Below, one piece after another: positions 27,131 to 36,738 of a DNA stretch of 63,161 bases (position 1 is the first letter of the stretch; every line of letters starts with the position of its first letter). Location: the NCBI GenBank assembly GCA_913054135.1, contig CAJXJK010000018.1, forward strand, positions 1 through 63,161, written 5' to 3'. The notes under the pieces are model-generated. The model was not told the origin of the DNA. It saw only the letters and a program-made list of their open reading frames with translations, and ran no database searches. A program made the position numbers and the translations under genes. The stretch comes from an uncultured Flavobacteriales bacterium (GTDB taxonomy: Bacteria; Bacteroidota; Bacteroidia; Flavobacteriales_D; Crocinitomicaceae).

Positions 27131-30100
27131 GTGAAACAACTCTTAATCATAACAGCTATCCTCGGATATTGTTCATTTTCATTTGGACAAGGAAAGAAAG
27201 ATACGTCTAAACTCCAGTTTCCAATGGAGGATTATTATGATTATACTGGTAAGAAGACTGGGCCAATGGGACTTCCTGACCCTTCTAACTTGAACACCAA
27301 TGTTGTTTATAATCCTGAAACTGGGATGTACGAAATCTATCAAACTATTGGTGGAATTCAATATCGTTATCCTACGGCAATGACTCTTGAAGAGTACATG
27401 GCTTATAAAAGACAACAAGCGTTAAAAGAAGCTTGGATTGATAAAGTTAATGATGACAATGATCAGTCAAGCGGTAACAATCCGATTCCTGCACTAAAAA
27501 TGAAAGGTGAAGCCTTCGATATTATTTTTGGAGGAGACGAAATTAATATCAGACCTCAAGGTTCTGCTGAGCTTTCGTTTGGGGTAAACATTTCAAAGTA
27601 TGATAACCCTGTTCTTCCAATCAAGCAAAGAAGAGTGACGACATTCGATTTCCAGCAAAGAATTAATTTGAATTTAGTTGGGCAAATTGGAGATAAACTG
27701 AAATTAACCATTGCTCAAAATACTGAAGCAACTTTCAACTTCCAAAACCAGGTTAAGATTGAATATACTGGATATGAGGATGAGATTATTCAAAAGATTG
27801 AAGCGGGTAACGTAAGTCTACCACTTAATACAACTTTGATTCAAGGTTCTCAAAGTCTTTTCGGAATCAGATCTGACTTGAAATGGGGAAGGTTAACGGT
27901 AAATACAATCTTAGCTCAAGAAAAAGGGAAGCGTCAAGAGATTAATGTTTCTGGTGGAGCGCAAGTTCAGGATTATGAAGTGAAGGCCGATAACTACGAA
28001 GCAAACAAACATTACTTCTTAAATTATTACCATAGAGAGCATTATGATTCTGCCATGCAAACAATGCCGTTTGTGCAATCAGGTGTACAAATCACGAAGA
28101 TTGAAGTTTGGGTAACGAATCGAATTAATAAGGTTGAAAATACAAGAAACATTGTCGCTTTTACCGATTTAGGTGAGGAGAAAATTGAGAATGTTGAAGG
28201 TAACCTTCAATTCTTCAATGGACCTTATCCTGATAATGATGCCAATGAATTATATAATGAGTTAATCACGAATACAAATGTGAGAAGCTTTTCTTCTGCA
28301 GTTTCTGAATTAGGAGCATACACAGGAGCACCCGGACCTTTCAATCAATCAGTGCATTATGAGAAAGTAGAGAACGCTCGACAATTGTCAGAACAAGAAT
28401 TTAATTACAATGCTCAGCTCGGATTTATATCATTGAAATCTCCTCTAAATCAAGATGAAGTTTTAGGTGTTTCTTATCAATATACTTATGGCGGAAGAAC
28501 CTATCAAGTTGGTGAATTCTCAAATGACGTACCCGTAGAAGAAGGTTCTAAAAGTGCATTACTCTTGAAATTATTGAAACCAACGATTGTAAATCCTGCG
28601 AACAAGACTTGGGATTTGATGATGAAAAATGTCTACTCGATTGGTGCATACCAAGTAAGTCAGAATGATTTCATTATGGATTTATACTACAACAACCCTA
28701 AGTCATCTGTTGACATCAACTACTTACCATATGATGGAGTGGACGACAAATTATTAATGCAGCAATTAGAGTTAGATAGATTAAATCTTCAGCAAAGTTT
28801 GCAGCCTGACGGACGTTTTGATTACGTACCAATTACCTATGCTGGGAATAAAGCAACTCAAGCCGGTACAATAGATCCCAAAACGGGAAGAGTTTATTTC
28901 ACTACTATTGAACCTTTCGGAAAATCTCTGAGAGATAAGCTTGAAGCAGCCGGAACCTTAGCTCCTGTGCAGGTAGATGGAATTGTATTTGAAGAGCTTT
29001 ATGATTCTACAAAAACTGCAGCTCAGCAAATACCAAACAAGAATAGATTCAAATTGAAGGGTGAATACAAATCATCAGTAAGTTCTGATATTTCATTGAA
29101 TTCATTGAACGTACCTGAAGGTTCAGTTACTGTTACGGCTGGTGGAGTGAAATTGACCGAGGGGTCTGATTATACGGTAGATTATAACCTGGGAAGAGTT
29201 AAAATATTGAATCAAGGAATTTTAGAAGCTGGTACTCCAATCAAAGTTCAGCTAGAGAGTAATTCGCTATTCGGTTTCCAACAAAAGTCATTGGTTGGGG
29301 CGCACTTCAACTATGAGTTTGATAAAGATTTCAATTGGGGAGCGACTGTGATGAACCTTACTGAAAAGCCTTTGACACAAAAAGTAAATGTCGGAGACGA
29401 ACCAATTAGTAATACTGTTTTAGGAACTGATATTTCAATTAGAAGAGACCTTCCTTGGCTTACAAAAGCCGTAGATTTTTTACCAATAATTTCAACAAAA
29501 GCTCCCTCAAGTATTACAGCTTATGGTGAATTCGCCTACTTAATTCCGGGCACTCAAAGAGCAATTTCAAAAGAAGGAATTTCATACATTGACGGATTTG
29601 AAGGTTCACAATCTGCCATTGATATTAAGAACTTTGGAACTTGGCGATTAGCATCTGTTCCTCAAGGTCAACCTACAGTATTTCCTGAGGCCTCAATTAA
29701 AACTGGTTTAGCTGCCGGAACCAATAGATCAAAACTTTCATGGTATGTAGTAGATCCTACAACATTCTATCAAAACTCAACGGTAACTCCTGATCACCTT
29801 TCAAATAATACAGAAGTTCAATGTGATTCAAGATGGCACTTATTAAGTCAAACAGCTTTATTCCCACAGCAGCAACCTCCAATCGGAACCCTAAATAACA
29901 TTCCAGTATTAGACATGGCCTATTATCCAAACGAAAGAGGACCTTATAACTATGATACTACAGATGCAGTAATTGATGCAAACGGTAAGTTCACCAATCC
30001 TGAAGATCGTTGGGCTGGGGTAATGAGATCATTAACAACTACGAATTTTGAAACGGCGAATATTCAGTTTATTCAGTTTTGGTTACTTGATCCTTTTAAT

Positions 30101-33100
30101 AATGATGCTACTGAGAACATGTCTGTTAACATGGGTGGTGGAGATTTATATTTCAATCTTGGTAATATTTCTGAGGATATCCTTCCTGATTCAAGAAAGA
30201 GTTTTGAGAATGGTTTACCGGCGAGTTCTTCATATGACCCTAATGATTATGATTCCACCGACTGGGCGGTAGTTTATAATCAGCAAGTAATTGTAAATGC
30301 CTTTGATAATAACGGTAACTCAAGACAATACCAAGATGTTGGATTAGACGGATTGAATGATGCTGCAGAGGCTGATTGGTTTGCGCCATTCGTGAACTGG
30401 GTTAATTCTTCAACAACATTAACTCAAGGAGCGAAAGACAGTTTGATAGGAGATCCATCTTCTGATAATTACCAATACTATTTAGATGTTCAGCATGATA
30501 TTGATTCTAATAATATCGTACGTAGATACAAGAATTTTAATGGTATGGAAGGGAATTCACCAACATCAGAAATGTCTGATTCTATTACTGGAGGTGCAGG
30601 ATACACGATTCAATCTACTACAGTGCCAGATATTGAAGATTTAAATCAAGATAATAACTTGAGTGAATCAGAATCTTATTTCCAATATCACGTAAGTTTA
30701 AGACCTAGTGACATGACGGTTGGTAATAACTTCATCACCAATTCACAAGTAGTTGACTATTGCGATTCTACGGCAAGTGAAACTTGGTATCAGTTTAAAA
30801 TTCCAATTGAAGAATTTGAAGATAAGATTAACGGTATTTCTGATTTTAGGTCAATTCGATTTATTAGAATGTACATGAATAATTTTGATCATCCGGTTGT
30901 GCTGAGGTTTGCAAAACTTGAGTTGATTAGAGGTGAGTGGAGAAAGTATTTGAATGATATCAACCAACCAGGAGAAACTGTTCAAGATGATCCTAACTCA
31001 ACTGAATTTAACATTGCTGCAGTAAACCTTGAAGAGAATGAGTCTAAAGATCCGGTTGGATATTGGACACCACCAGGAATTATTCGTGAGCAAGATCAAG
31101 GGTCAATTAACTTAAGACAATTGAATGAGCAAGCTTTATCACTTGAAGTTTGCGGACTGAAAGATGGTGAGGCAAGAGCAGCATACAAAAATGTGACCTT
31201 CGATATCCGTTCTTACAAGAAGATGAAAATGTTCGTTCATGCTGAGCAACAGAAAAGAGACGGTTGGGCTGAGACTGATTTACAAGATGATCAACTAACT
31301 TCATTTGTAAGATTAGGAACTGATTTCGAAAACAACTACTACGAGTATGAGATTCCGTTGAAATTGACTGATTGGGGAACAACTCCTGGTTCTGATGCTA
31401 ATGCTGATTTAATTTGGCCTGAAGCAAATAACATGGAGATAGTCTTTAAGAAAATGACGGACATCAAATTGCTTAGAGATTCGATTCCAGGAATTTCGGG
31501 AGCACAAGAATATGTTGATACGGTTCATTTTTATACGAGCGCTGGAGAATTAGTAATCGCGCAAATTAAGGTGAAAGGAAATCCAAATCTTCAAGGGTTA
31601 AAGACCATTATGATTGGTGTAAGAAATCCGGATAAAGATTCTGATCATCCTTGGATGGATGCTGAAGACGGACTTGAGAAATGTGCTGAGGTTTGGGTAA
31701 ATGAGTTAAGACTTACTGACTTTGATCAAAGTGGTGGTTGGGCTTCTACAGCAAGAGTTAATGTGCAATTGGCAGATTTTGCAACCGTGAATTTAGCCGG
31801 TAATTACTCAACACCAAATTGGGGATCTATTGAAAAGAAAGTAAGTGAAAGACAAAGGGATACTCAAAAATCATTTGATGTGTCTACCAATGTTGAGTTA
31901 GGACAATTCTTCGGTCGTAAACTAAACATTCAATTACCATTCTATTATGGATATTCGGCAGCTGCTGTTGATCCCGAGTTTGACCTGCTCAGTCCAGATA
32001 TCCGACTAAACGAACTGCCCCAAGACATTAAGCAAGAGCGAACTCGAATTTCAAGAGACATCACTATTAGAAAATCCTACAACTTCACGAATGTAAGAAG
32101 GGAAAGACCGGCGGGTAAAAAAGTGAATTTCTGGGATATTGAAAACTGGACGGGTACCTACTCTTACAATGAATTATATCGAAGAGATATCAATACTGAA
32201 TATGATCAAACTAAAACTTGGAGAGGTGGATTGAACTATGCTTATTCTGGTAAACCATTCACTTTTGAGCCATTCAAGAATGTTAAGGCGTTTAAGAAAT
32301 CGAAGTGGTTCAAGATTATAAAAGATATCAATCTTAATATCGGCCCTAAGTCAATGAGCTTCAATAATGATTTAACAAGGCTTTACAATCAAAGAAGAAA
32401 TAGAAATTTAGCTGATTCATTGGCCCCTGAATTCGAGCCAACCGTTCTGAAAAACTTCAATTGGACGAGAAGATATGAATTGAAATATGACTTCACGAAA
32501 CAGCTTAAGTTCACTTTCTCAGCAAACAATGCATCATTGATTACTGAATCTGAAGGAATAGTTGATAGAAGAGCGACAGACCCAGAACTGAAAGAAAATT
32601 ACACAGCATTTGTTAATGCATTTAAGAGTGCGTTTAATGGTAAGCGAGGAGGCGTTCTTGACCCTACAACTATGGTGATGGATTATGGAGGAGTTGGAGC
32701 TGACTCAATTGGATTTGGTGGTTACAACATGAATTATGGTCATGCATATAACTTGACCTACAAGCTTCCTTTGAACAAGATTCCGATTACTGATTGGATT
32801 TCGGCTAATGTGAAGATGAGAGGAAGTTATGACTGGCAAAGAGCTCCTTTAGCTCAACCTTTATATGGTCATACCATTCAAAACTCAAGAAACTTTGGTG
32901 TCAATGGTCAATTGAATTTTGTAAACCTTTATAACAAGATCGATTACTTCAAACGAATTAACCAAGATGGTAAAAAGAGTAGAGGCGGAAGAAATTCAGG
33001 ACGTGGAAACAAGAAAGTTGATCCTAAAAAAGAAGCAGAAAGAAAGAAAAAGCAAGCTGCTTTAGACAAGAAAAAATGGCCTGAAAATCCTTCAGAAGAA

Positions 33101-34624
33101 TTCTTAAAGAAGAAGAAAATGACGCGAAAAGAATATGACAAAGCGCGTAAGAAGTATTTCAAAGCACAAGCTAAAAAAGAGAAAGAAAAGAAAGAGAAAC
33201 GTGAAATCACTAAGGTTGAAAAAGTAGCTGGAAGATTAATCATGAGTTTAAGAAATGTATCATTCACTTATAATGAAACGGATGGTATGTTATTACCTGG
33301 CTTTGCCGGAGAAACTAATGTTTTAGGAATGGGTAATAACTTAGGTGGCTTCGGAGCTCCTTCATTAGCGTTCGTGTCTGGTGCTCAAAACAGAAACTTA
33401 TTAGGACAACAAACTAATGTTTGGGGTGGCGGTTCTGATTTTGCTGAATGGGCTTCTGATAATCAGTGGTTGATGAGAAACTCTTCATTGAATCTGCAAC
33501 ACACACTTTCTCATTCACAATCAATGAATGGTAGAGTTCAGTTAGAACCATTCAAAGATTTATCTATCTCTTTAACTGTAGATAGAAAATTCAATGAGAA
33601 CGACAATAGCTTTTTCAGATTTAATGATTCTTTAAGTGATCATGAGTATCAAAATAGACAAACATCTGGTTCATTAAACTTCACTACGATTACTTGGAAA
33701 ACAGCCTTCACTAAACTTGATTCATTATATATGGATGATGTCTTTAATGACATGCGAGCATATCGTCAAGTTGTTTCAAAACAATTAGGAGAAGCCGCAG
33801 GTACAACTCAAGAGACAAACGGGTATTATGATGGTTTTGGAGACAATCAGCAAGATGTTGTAATTGGTTCTTTCATGGCGGCATACACAGGTAGAGGCTC
33901 AAATAAATTCTTCGATCTTTTCAAGGCCATTCCACTGCCAAATTGGGACATTAGATATGACGGTTTATCGAAGATGGATTTTATGAAAAAGTATGTAAGA
34001 AACTTCACGTTGAAACATGCTTACCGTTCGAGTACTTCATTGACGAACTTCTCTACTAACTTAGCGGCTTTTGATGAAAACGGTGTTCAACAAAGAGACG
34101 TTTCAGGTAACATCATAGCCGAAACACAGATGTCATCAGTAACAATTACTGAGCAGTTCGCTCCTTTCTTAGGAATGGATGCTACCTGGATCATTGGTAA
34201 AAATGGATTAATCACGAGTTTCGAATACAAACGAGATAGATCACTTTCACTGAATGTTCCTAATATGCAAATCACAGAGATGAGAGGTAACGAGTGGGTG
34301 ATAGGTGCTGGATATAAATTTTCAAATGTTGAACTACCATTCATGTTTATGGGAGAACGTCCTAAGAGTGATTTGAACTTGAGATTTGATTTATCTATCA
34401 GAAACAATATTACCGTGAGCAGAAACATCATTGAAGATACCAATCAACCAACTTCAGGTCAAAGTATGTACTCGGTTAAATTCAGAGCTGATTACAATAT
34501 TGGTCCAAACTTGAATGTGGCTTATTACTTTGACAGAGTTGTGAATACTCCAGTATTGTCAAATGCTTATCCTACCGCAAACACTGCAACAGGTATCTCA
34601 CTAAGATTTAATCTTGCTCAATAA
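27131..34624 (+). CDS. sprA: SprA, giant outer-membrane translocon of the type IX secretion system
   Basis: Forms the large beta-barrel pore (36 strands in the Flavobacterium structure) through which T9SS cargo with C-terminal sorting domains crosses the outer membrane; needed for gliding in relatives. 2497 residues, near the usual 2400. A signal peptide (1-20, ending CSFSFGQ) starts with GTG at 27131. Family segments include QRRVTTFDFQQRINLNLVGQ near 170, ISYIDGFEGSQSAIDIKNFG near 815 and the closing GISLRFNLAQ. Residues about 1945-2032 are an extreme Lys/Arg-rich insert, e.g. KKEAERKKKQAALDKKKW. It probably shares a transcript with maeB-ruvA. Six CTD cargo genes lie in the same window. Confidence 0.97.
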   Translation: MKQLLIITAILGYCSFSFGQGKKDTSKLQFPMEDYYDYTGKKTGPMGLPDPSNLNTNVVYNPETGMYEIYQTIGGIQYRYPTAMTLEEYMAYKRQQALKEAWIDKVNDDNDQSSGNNPIPALKMKGEAFDIIFGGDEINIRPQGSAELSFGVNISKYDNPVLPIKQRRVTTFDFQQRINLNLVGQIGDKLKLTIAQNTEATFNFQNQVKIEYTGYEDEIIQKIEAGNVSLPLNTTLIQGSQSLFGIRSDLKWGRLTVNTILAQEKGKRQEINVSGGAQVQDYEVKADNYEANKHYFLNYYHREHYDSAMQTMPFVQSGVQITKIEVWVTNRINKVENTRNIVAFTDLGEEKIENVEGNLQFFNGPYPDNDANELYNELITNTNVRSFSSAVSELGAYTGAPGPFNQSVHYEKVENARQLSEQEFNYNAQLGFISLKSPLNQDEVLGVSYQYTYGGRTYQVGEFSNDVPVEEGSKSALLLKLLKPTIVNPANKTWDLMMKNVYSIGAYQVSQNDFIMDLYYNNPKSSVDINYLPYDGVDDKLLMQQLELDRLNLQQSLQPDGRFDYVPITYAGNKATQAGTIDPKTGRVYFTTIEPFGKSLRDKLEAAGTLAPVQVDGIVFEELYDSTKTAAQQIPNKNRFKLKGEYKSSVSSDISLNSLNVPEGSVTVTAGGVKLTEGSDYTVDYNLGRVKILNQGILEAGTPIKVQLESNSLFGFQQKSLVGAHFNYEFDKDFNWGATVMNLTEKPLTQKVNVGDEPISNTVLGTDISIRRDLPWLTKAVDFLPIISTKAPSSITAYGEFAYLIPGTQRAISKEGISYIDGFEGSQSAIDIKNFGTWRLASVPQGQPTVFPEASIKTGLAAGTNRSKLSWYVVDPTTFYQNSTVTPDHLSNNTEVQCDSRWHLLSQTALFPQQQPPIGTLNNIPVLDMAYYPNERGPYNYDTTDAVIDANGKFTNPEDRWAGVMRSLTTTNFETANIQFIQFWLLDPFNNDATENMSVNMGGGDLYFNLGNISEDILPDSRKSFENGLPASSSYDPNDYDSTDWAVVYNQQVIVNAFDNNGNSRQYQDVGLDGLNDAAEADWFAPFVNWVNSSTTLTQGAKDSLIGDPSSDNYQYYLDVQHDIDSNNIVRRYKNFNGMEGNSPTSEMSDSITGGAGYTIQSTTVPDIEDLNQDNNLSESESYFQYHVSLRPSDMTVGNNFITNSQVVDYCDSTASETWYQFKIPIEEFEDKINGISDFRSIRFIRMYMNNFDHPVVLRFAKLELIRGEWRKYLNDINQPGETVQDDPNSTEFNIAAVNLEENESKDPVGYWTPPGIIREQDQGSINLRQLNEQALSLEVCGLKDGEARAAYKNVTFDIRSYKKMKMFVHAEQQKRDGWAETDLQDDQLTSFVRLGTDFENNYYEYEIPLKLTDWGTTPGSDANADLIWPEANNMEIVFKKMTDIKLLRDSIPGISGAQEYVDTVHFYTSAGELVIAQIKVKGNPNLQGLKTIMIGVRNPDKDSDHPWMDAEDGLEKCAEVWVNELRLTDFDQSGGWASTARVNVQLADFATVNLAGNYSTPNWGSIEKKVSERQRDTQKSFDVSTNVELGQFFGRKLNIQLPFYYGYSAAAVDPEFDLLSPDIRLNELPQDIKQERTRISRDITIRKSYNFTNVRRERPAGKKVNFWDIENWTGTYSYNELYRRDINTEYDQTKTWRGGLNYAYSGKPFTFEPFKNVKAFKKSKWFKIIKDINLNIGPKSMSFNNDLTRLYNQRRNRNLADSLAPEFEPTVLKNFNWTRRYELKYDFTKQLKFTFSANNASLITESEGIVDRRATDPELKENYTAFVNAFKSAFNGKRGGVLDPTTMVMDYGGVGADSIGFGGYNMNYGHAYNLTYKLPLNKIPITDWISANVKMRGSYDWQRAPLAQPLYGHTIQNSRNFGVNGQLNFVNLYNKIDYFKRINQDGKKSRGGRNSGRGNKKVDPKKEAERKKKQAALDKKKWPENPSEEFLKKKKMTRKEYDKARKKYFKAQAKKEKEKKEKREITKVEKVAGRLIMSLRNVSFTYNETDGMLLPGFAGETNVLGMGNNLGGFGAPSLAFVSGAQNRNLLGQQTNVWGGGSDFAEWASDNQWLMRNSSLNLQHTLSHSQSMNGRVQLEPFKDLSISLTVDRKFNENDNSFFRFNDSLSDHEYQNRQTSGSLNFTTITWKTAFTKLDSLYMDDVFNDMRAYRQVVSKQLGEAAGTTQETNGYYDGFGDNQQDVVIGSFMAAYTGRGSNKFFDLFKAIPLPNWDIRYDGLSKMDFMKKYVRNFTLKHAYRSSTSLTNFSTNLAAFDENGVQQRDVSGNIIAETQMSSVTITEQFAPFLGMDATWIIGKNGLITSFEYKRDRSLSLNVPNMQITEMRGNEWVIGAGYKFSNVELPFMFMGERPKSDLNLRFDLSIRNNITVSRNIIEDTNQPTSGQSMYSVKFRADYNIGPNLNVAYYFDRVVNTPVLSNAYPTANTATGISLRFNLAQ

Positions 34625-34645
34625 GATTTTCCTTACTTTTATTTC

Positions 34646-35098
34646 ATGAATAATATTTGCATCCGTGAAGCGGTAAAAGATGATATGTCTAGAGTTTTAG
34701 AACTCATCACTGAACTCGCTATTTATGAAAACGCCGAAGAACAAGTGACTAATACTGTTGAACAGTTAATTGCAGATGGTTTTGGTGATCAACCTACTTT
34801 TGAATGCCGGGTGGCTGAGAAAGATGATAAGGTTGTGGGCTTTGCAATTTTCTATACTTCTTATTCTACTTGGAAAGGCAATTGCCTTTATTTAGAAGAC
34901 TTGTTGGTCACTGAATCAGAAAGACGCTCAGGCGTTGGCAAAATGTTGTTTGATGAAGTGCTTTCAATTGCCAAAGAAAGAGGGGCAAAACGATTTGAAT
35001 GGCAAGTGCTAGATTGGAACGAGCCAGCAATCAATTTCTATAAGAAGTATAATGCTGATTTAGATCCCGAATGGATTAATGGCAAGCTATTCTTGTAA
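34646..35098 (+). CDS. GNAT-family N-acetyltransferase, SSAT-like
   Basis: 150-residue acetyl-CoA-dependent N-acetyltransferase of the spermidine/spermine (SSAT, thialysine) acetyltransferase-like group. Motif A is YLEDLLVTESERRSGVGKML, with the RRSGVG pyrophosphate loop. The C-terminal FEWQVLDWNEPAINFYKKYN is the hallmark of SSAT relatives, with the Tyr that may act as general acid. Likely substrates are polyamines or amino-acid-like diamines, but this cannot be fixed from sequence. It starts 21 nt after sprA. Its 3' end overlaps the convergent lipoprotein gene by 12 bp, and no terminator lies between. Confidence 0.93.
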   Translation: MNNICIREAVKDDMSRVLELITELAIYENAEEQVTNTVEQLIADGFGDQPTFECRVAEKDDKVVGFAIFYTSYSTWKGNCLYLEDLLVTESERRSGVGKMLFDEVLSIAKERGAKRFEWQVLDWNEPAINFYKKYNADLDPEWINGKLFL

Positions 35099-35626
35099 CT
35101 TCAAATCAAAACGGCCTTGAGAGATTCTGATCGTGTCTGATTGGTTGGATACTGCCGTGAATGAGAAGTTGCCCGCTATGATGTTTTCATCTAAATCAAA
35201 CTTCGTAAACTCAATCTCATTTTTTTCAGTTTGAATGATATCATAAGTTAGGCTAGTTCGGTCTTTGTTCTCTCCGTAGTAATATGTTTGGTAGGCGTTT
35301 TTGCAAGTCTCGTTTGCTATAGGAAAAATTCCTGTTTTCATTTCTGGATTCTGAACTTCAATACAGAACCAATTTCTACAATAGTTTTCTTCATCAACTC
35401 TAGTGGCAGATATTTTAACCAGTCCATCTTCATCTATAGTTGGCTGAGGTAACTCAAATTCTTTGTGATATCCTTTGTCCTTAGGTACCCAAGTTTTATT
35501 ATTAAGAAAGAATCCTAGTTGGTGTGATCCGTTTTGAGATGGAGCCGGTAAACAGTTCTTTTCACAATGCTCTCCGCAAGAGGCTAAGGCAAATATGATG
35601 AGTATGTTAAAAAGAATGGCTCGCAT
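35087..35626 (-). CDS. Lipoprotein of unknown function, DUF6252-like
   Basis: 179-residue lipoprotein (signal MRAILFNILIIFALASC). The mature protein has five further cysteines and a C-terminal pattern, IIAGNFSFTAVSNQSDTIRI then QGRFDLKLQE, that I associate with DUF6252-like Bacteroidota proteins; this is memory, not an alignment. An N-terminal LGFFLNNKTWVPKD strand fits the same idea. The ATG at 35626 is chosen since it starts the lipoprotein signal; an in-frame ATG lies 12 bp upstream. It is last on the minus strand after the prenyl synthase (79-bp gap) and overlaps the convergent acetyltransferase by 12 bp. Confidence 0.78.
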   Translation of the reverse strand: MRAILFNILIIFALASCGEHCEKNCLPAPSQNGSHQLGFFLNNKTWVPKDKGYHKEFELPQPTIDEDGLVKISATRVDEENYCRNWFCIEVQNPEMKTGIFPIANETCKNAYQTYYYGENKDRTSLTYDIIQTEKNEIEFTKFDLDENIIAGNFSFTAVSNQSDTIRISQGRFDLKLQE

Positions 35627-35646
35627 ACTATTAAACACGGCCGCAT

Positions 35647-35670
35647 ACGCCCTGCAGTTGGGCGTTTTTT
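35647..35670 (+). terminator. Orphan plus-strand terminator upstream of a minus-strand gene
   Basis: ACGCCC (35647-35652) pairs with GGGCGT (35660-35665) around a 7-nt loop and is followed by a run of T. The nearest plus-strand gene (the acetyltransferase) ends 549 bp before it, so it would end a transcript antisense to the lipoprotein gene. Confidence 0.6.
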
Positions 35671-35704
35671 ATGAAATGTATAAACTATTGAGTGAAGTGT
35701 AAAT

Positions 35705-36703
35705 TTAAGACTCTCTGCCCATCAAATACATGGCAATTGCACGAAGTGGCATCTTCTTTTCTTCAGTTGCATTTATCGCATCTAAGTTTTGCATTGCAGT
35801 TTTGTAAAAGATGTTCATTTGCTCTTCAGCTTTTTCTTTGATGTTCAATTCGGCATAAATCTCTTTTACCTCTTTTACTTTTTTCTCAAGATCTGTCTCA
35901 GTAAATAGAGACTCTAGTCTAGCTTTTTGAGAAGCATTTGCTGTAGCCAAAGCAGTCAATAATAAAAAGGTCTTCTTATTTGCAATGATGTCACCACCAA
36001 CTTGCTTTCCAAACTTATTTTGATCGGCATAAACATCTAAAATGTCATCTTGTAATTGAAAAGCGATACCTAAGTTGGTGCCGAAATCATAGAGATCGTT
36101 TGAGTCTTTATTTGCCGCTCCGCCTACAATTGCTCCAAGCTTCAAACTGCATCCTAATAGAACAGCAGTTTTTAATCGAATCATTTTCACGTACTCGTTA
36201 ATAGAAACTGATTCTGATTCTTCAAAATCCATATCCATTTGCTGTCCTTCACAAACTTCTATTGCAGTGATATTATAAAGCTTTAATATTTCTGGTAAAA
36301 TCTCAGGACGAGCTGTTGCAAGACGCTTGTATGATTCAATCATTAAAATGTCTCCGCTCAACAAACCAACATTTGAATTCCATTTCTTATGAACAGTTTC
36401 TTTTCCTCTTCTGAGAGGAGCTTCGTCCATAATGTCGTCGTGAATCAATGTGAAATTGTGAAAAATCTCAACTCCCATTGCCACATTGGTAGCCTTTTCA
36501 AATTCTCCTGAAAAAAGCTCACACGCCATCATTGATAAAATGGGACGCATTCTTTTTCCTCCTAGTTCTAAGATGTACTTAGCTGGCTCATATAAGTTAT
36601 GAGGATTAGAAGGAAATTGTGTGGTTGAAATTTGTGTAGAAATGTAATCTCTATAGGTGTCAAGTTGAGCGAGCATATTTTTAAGGTTTTCGTCTTTCTT
36701 CAT
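35705..36703 (-). CDS. Polyprenyl diphosphate synthase, probably short or medium chain
   Basis: Trans-isoprenyl diphosphate synthase (332 residues) that condenses isopentenyl diphosphate onto allylic primers. GGKRMRP is at 48-54, the first Asp-rich motif DDIMD at 89-93, and the second in FQLQDDILDVYAD. The residue five positions before the first motif is Phe84; a bulky residue there limits chain length in this family, so a C15-C20 product is more likely than a long one. The ATG at 36703 is preferred over an upstream TTG at 36712. It is 35 nt after the exporter gene in the same orientation. A second synthase is encoded at 57510-58487. Confidence 0.9.
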   Translation of the reverse strand: MKKDENLKNMLAQLDTYRDYISTQISTTQFPSNPHNLYEPAKYILELGGKRMRPILSMMACELFSGEFEKATNVAMGVEIFHNFTLIHDDIMDEAPLRRGKETVHKKWNSNVGLLSGDILMIESYKRLATARPEILPEILKLYNITAIEVCEGQQMDMDFEESESVSINEYVKMIRLKTAVLLGCSLKLGAIVGGAANKDSNDLYDFGTNLGIAFQLQDDILDVYADQNKFGKQVGGDIIANKKTFLLLTALATANASQKARLESLFTETDLEKKVKEVKEIYAELNIKEKAEEQMNIFYKTAMQNLDAINATEEKKMPLRAIAMYLMGRES

Positions 36704-36738
36704 ACCTAACAACTAAATGAATGACTTTGTTCAAAAGT

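Noticed and set aside
32944-33267. 107-codon minus-strand frame inside sprA
   Set aside because: A Phe/Leu-rich mirror of the Lys-rich insert; it is an antisense shadow.
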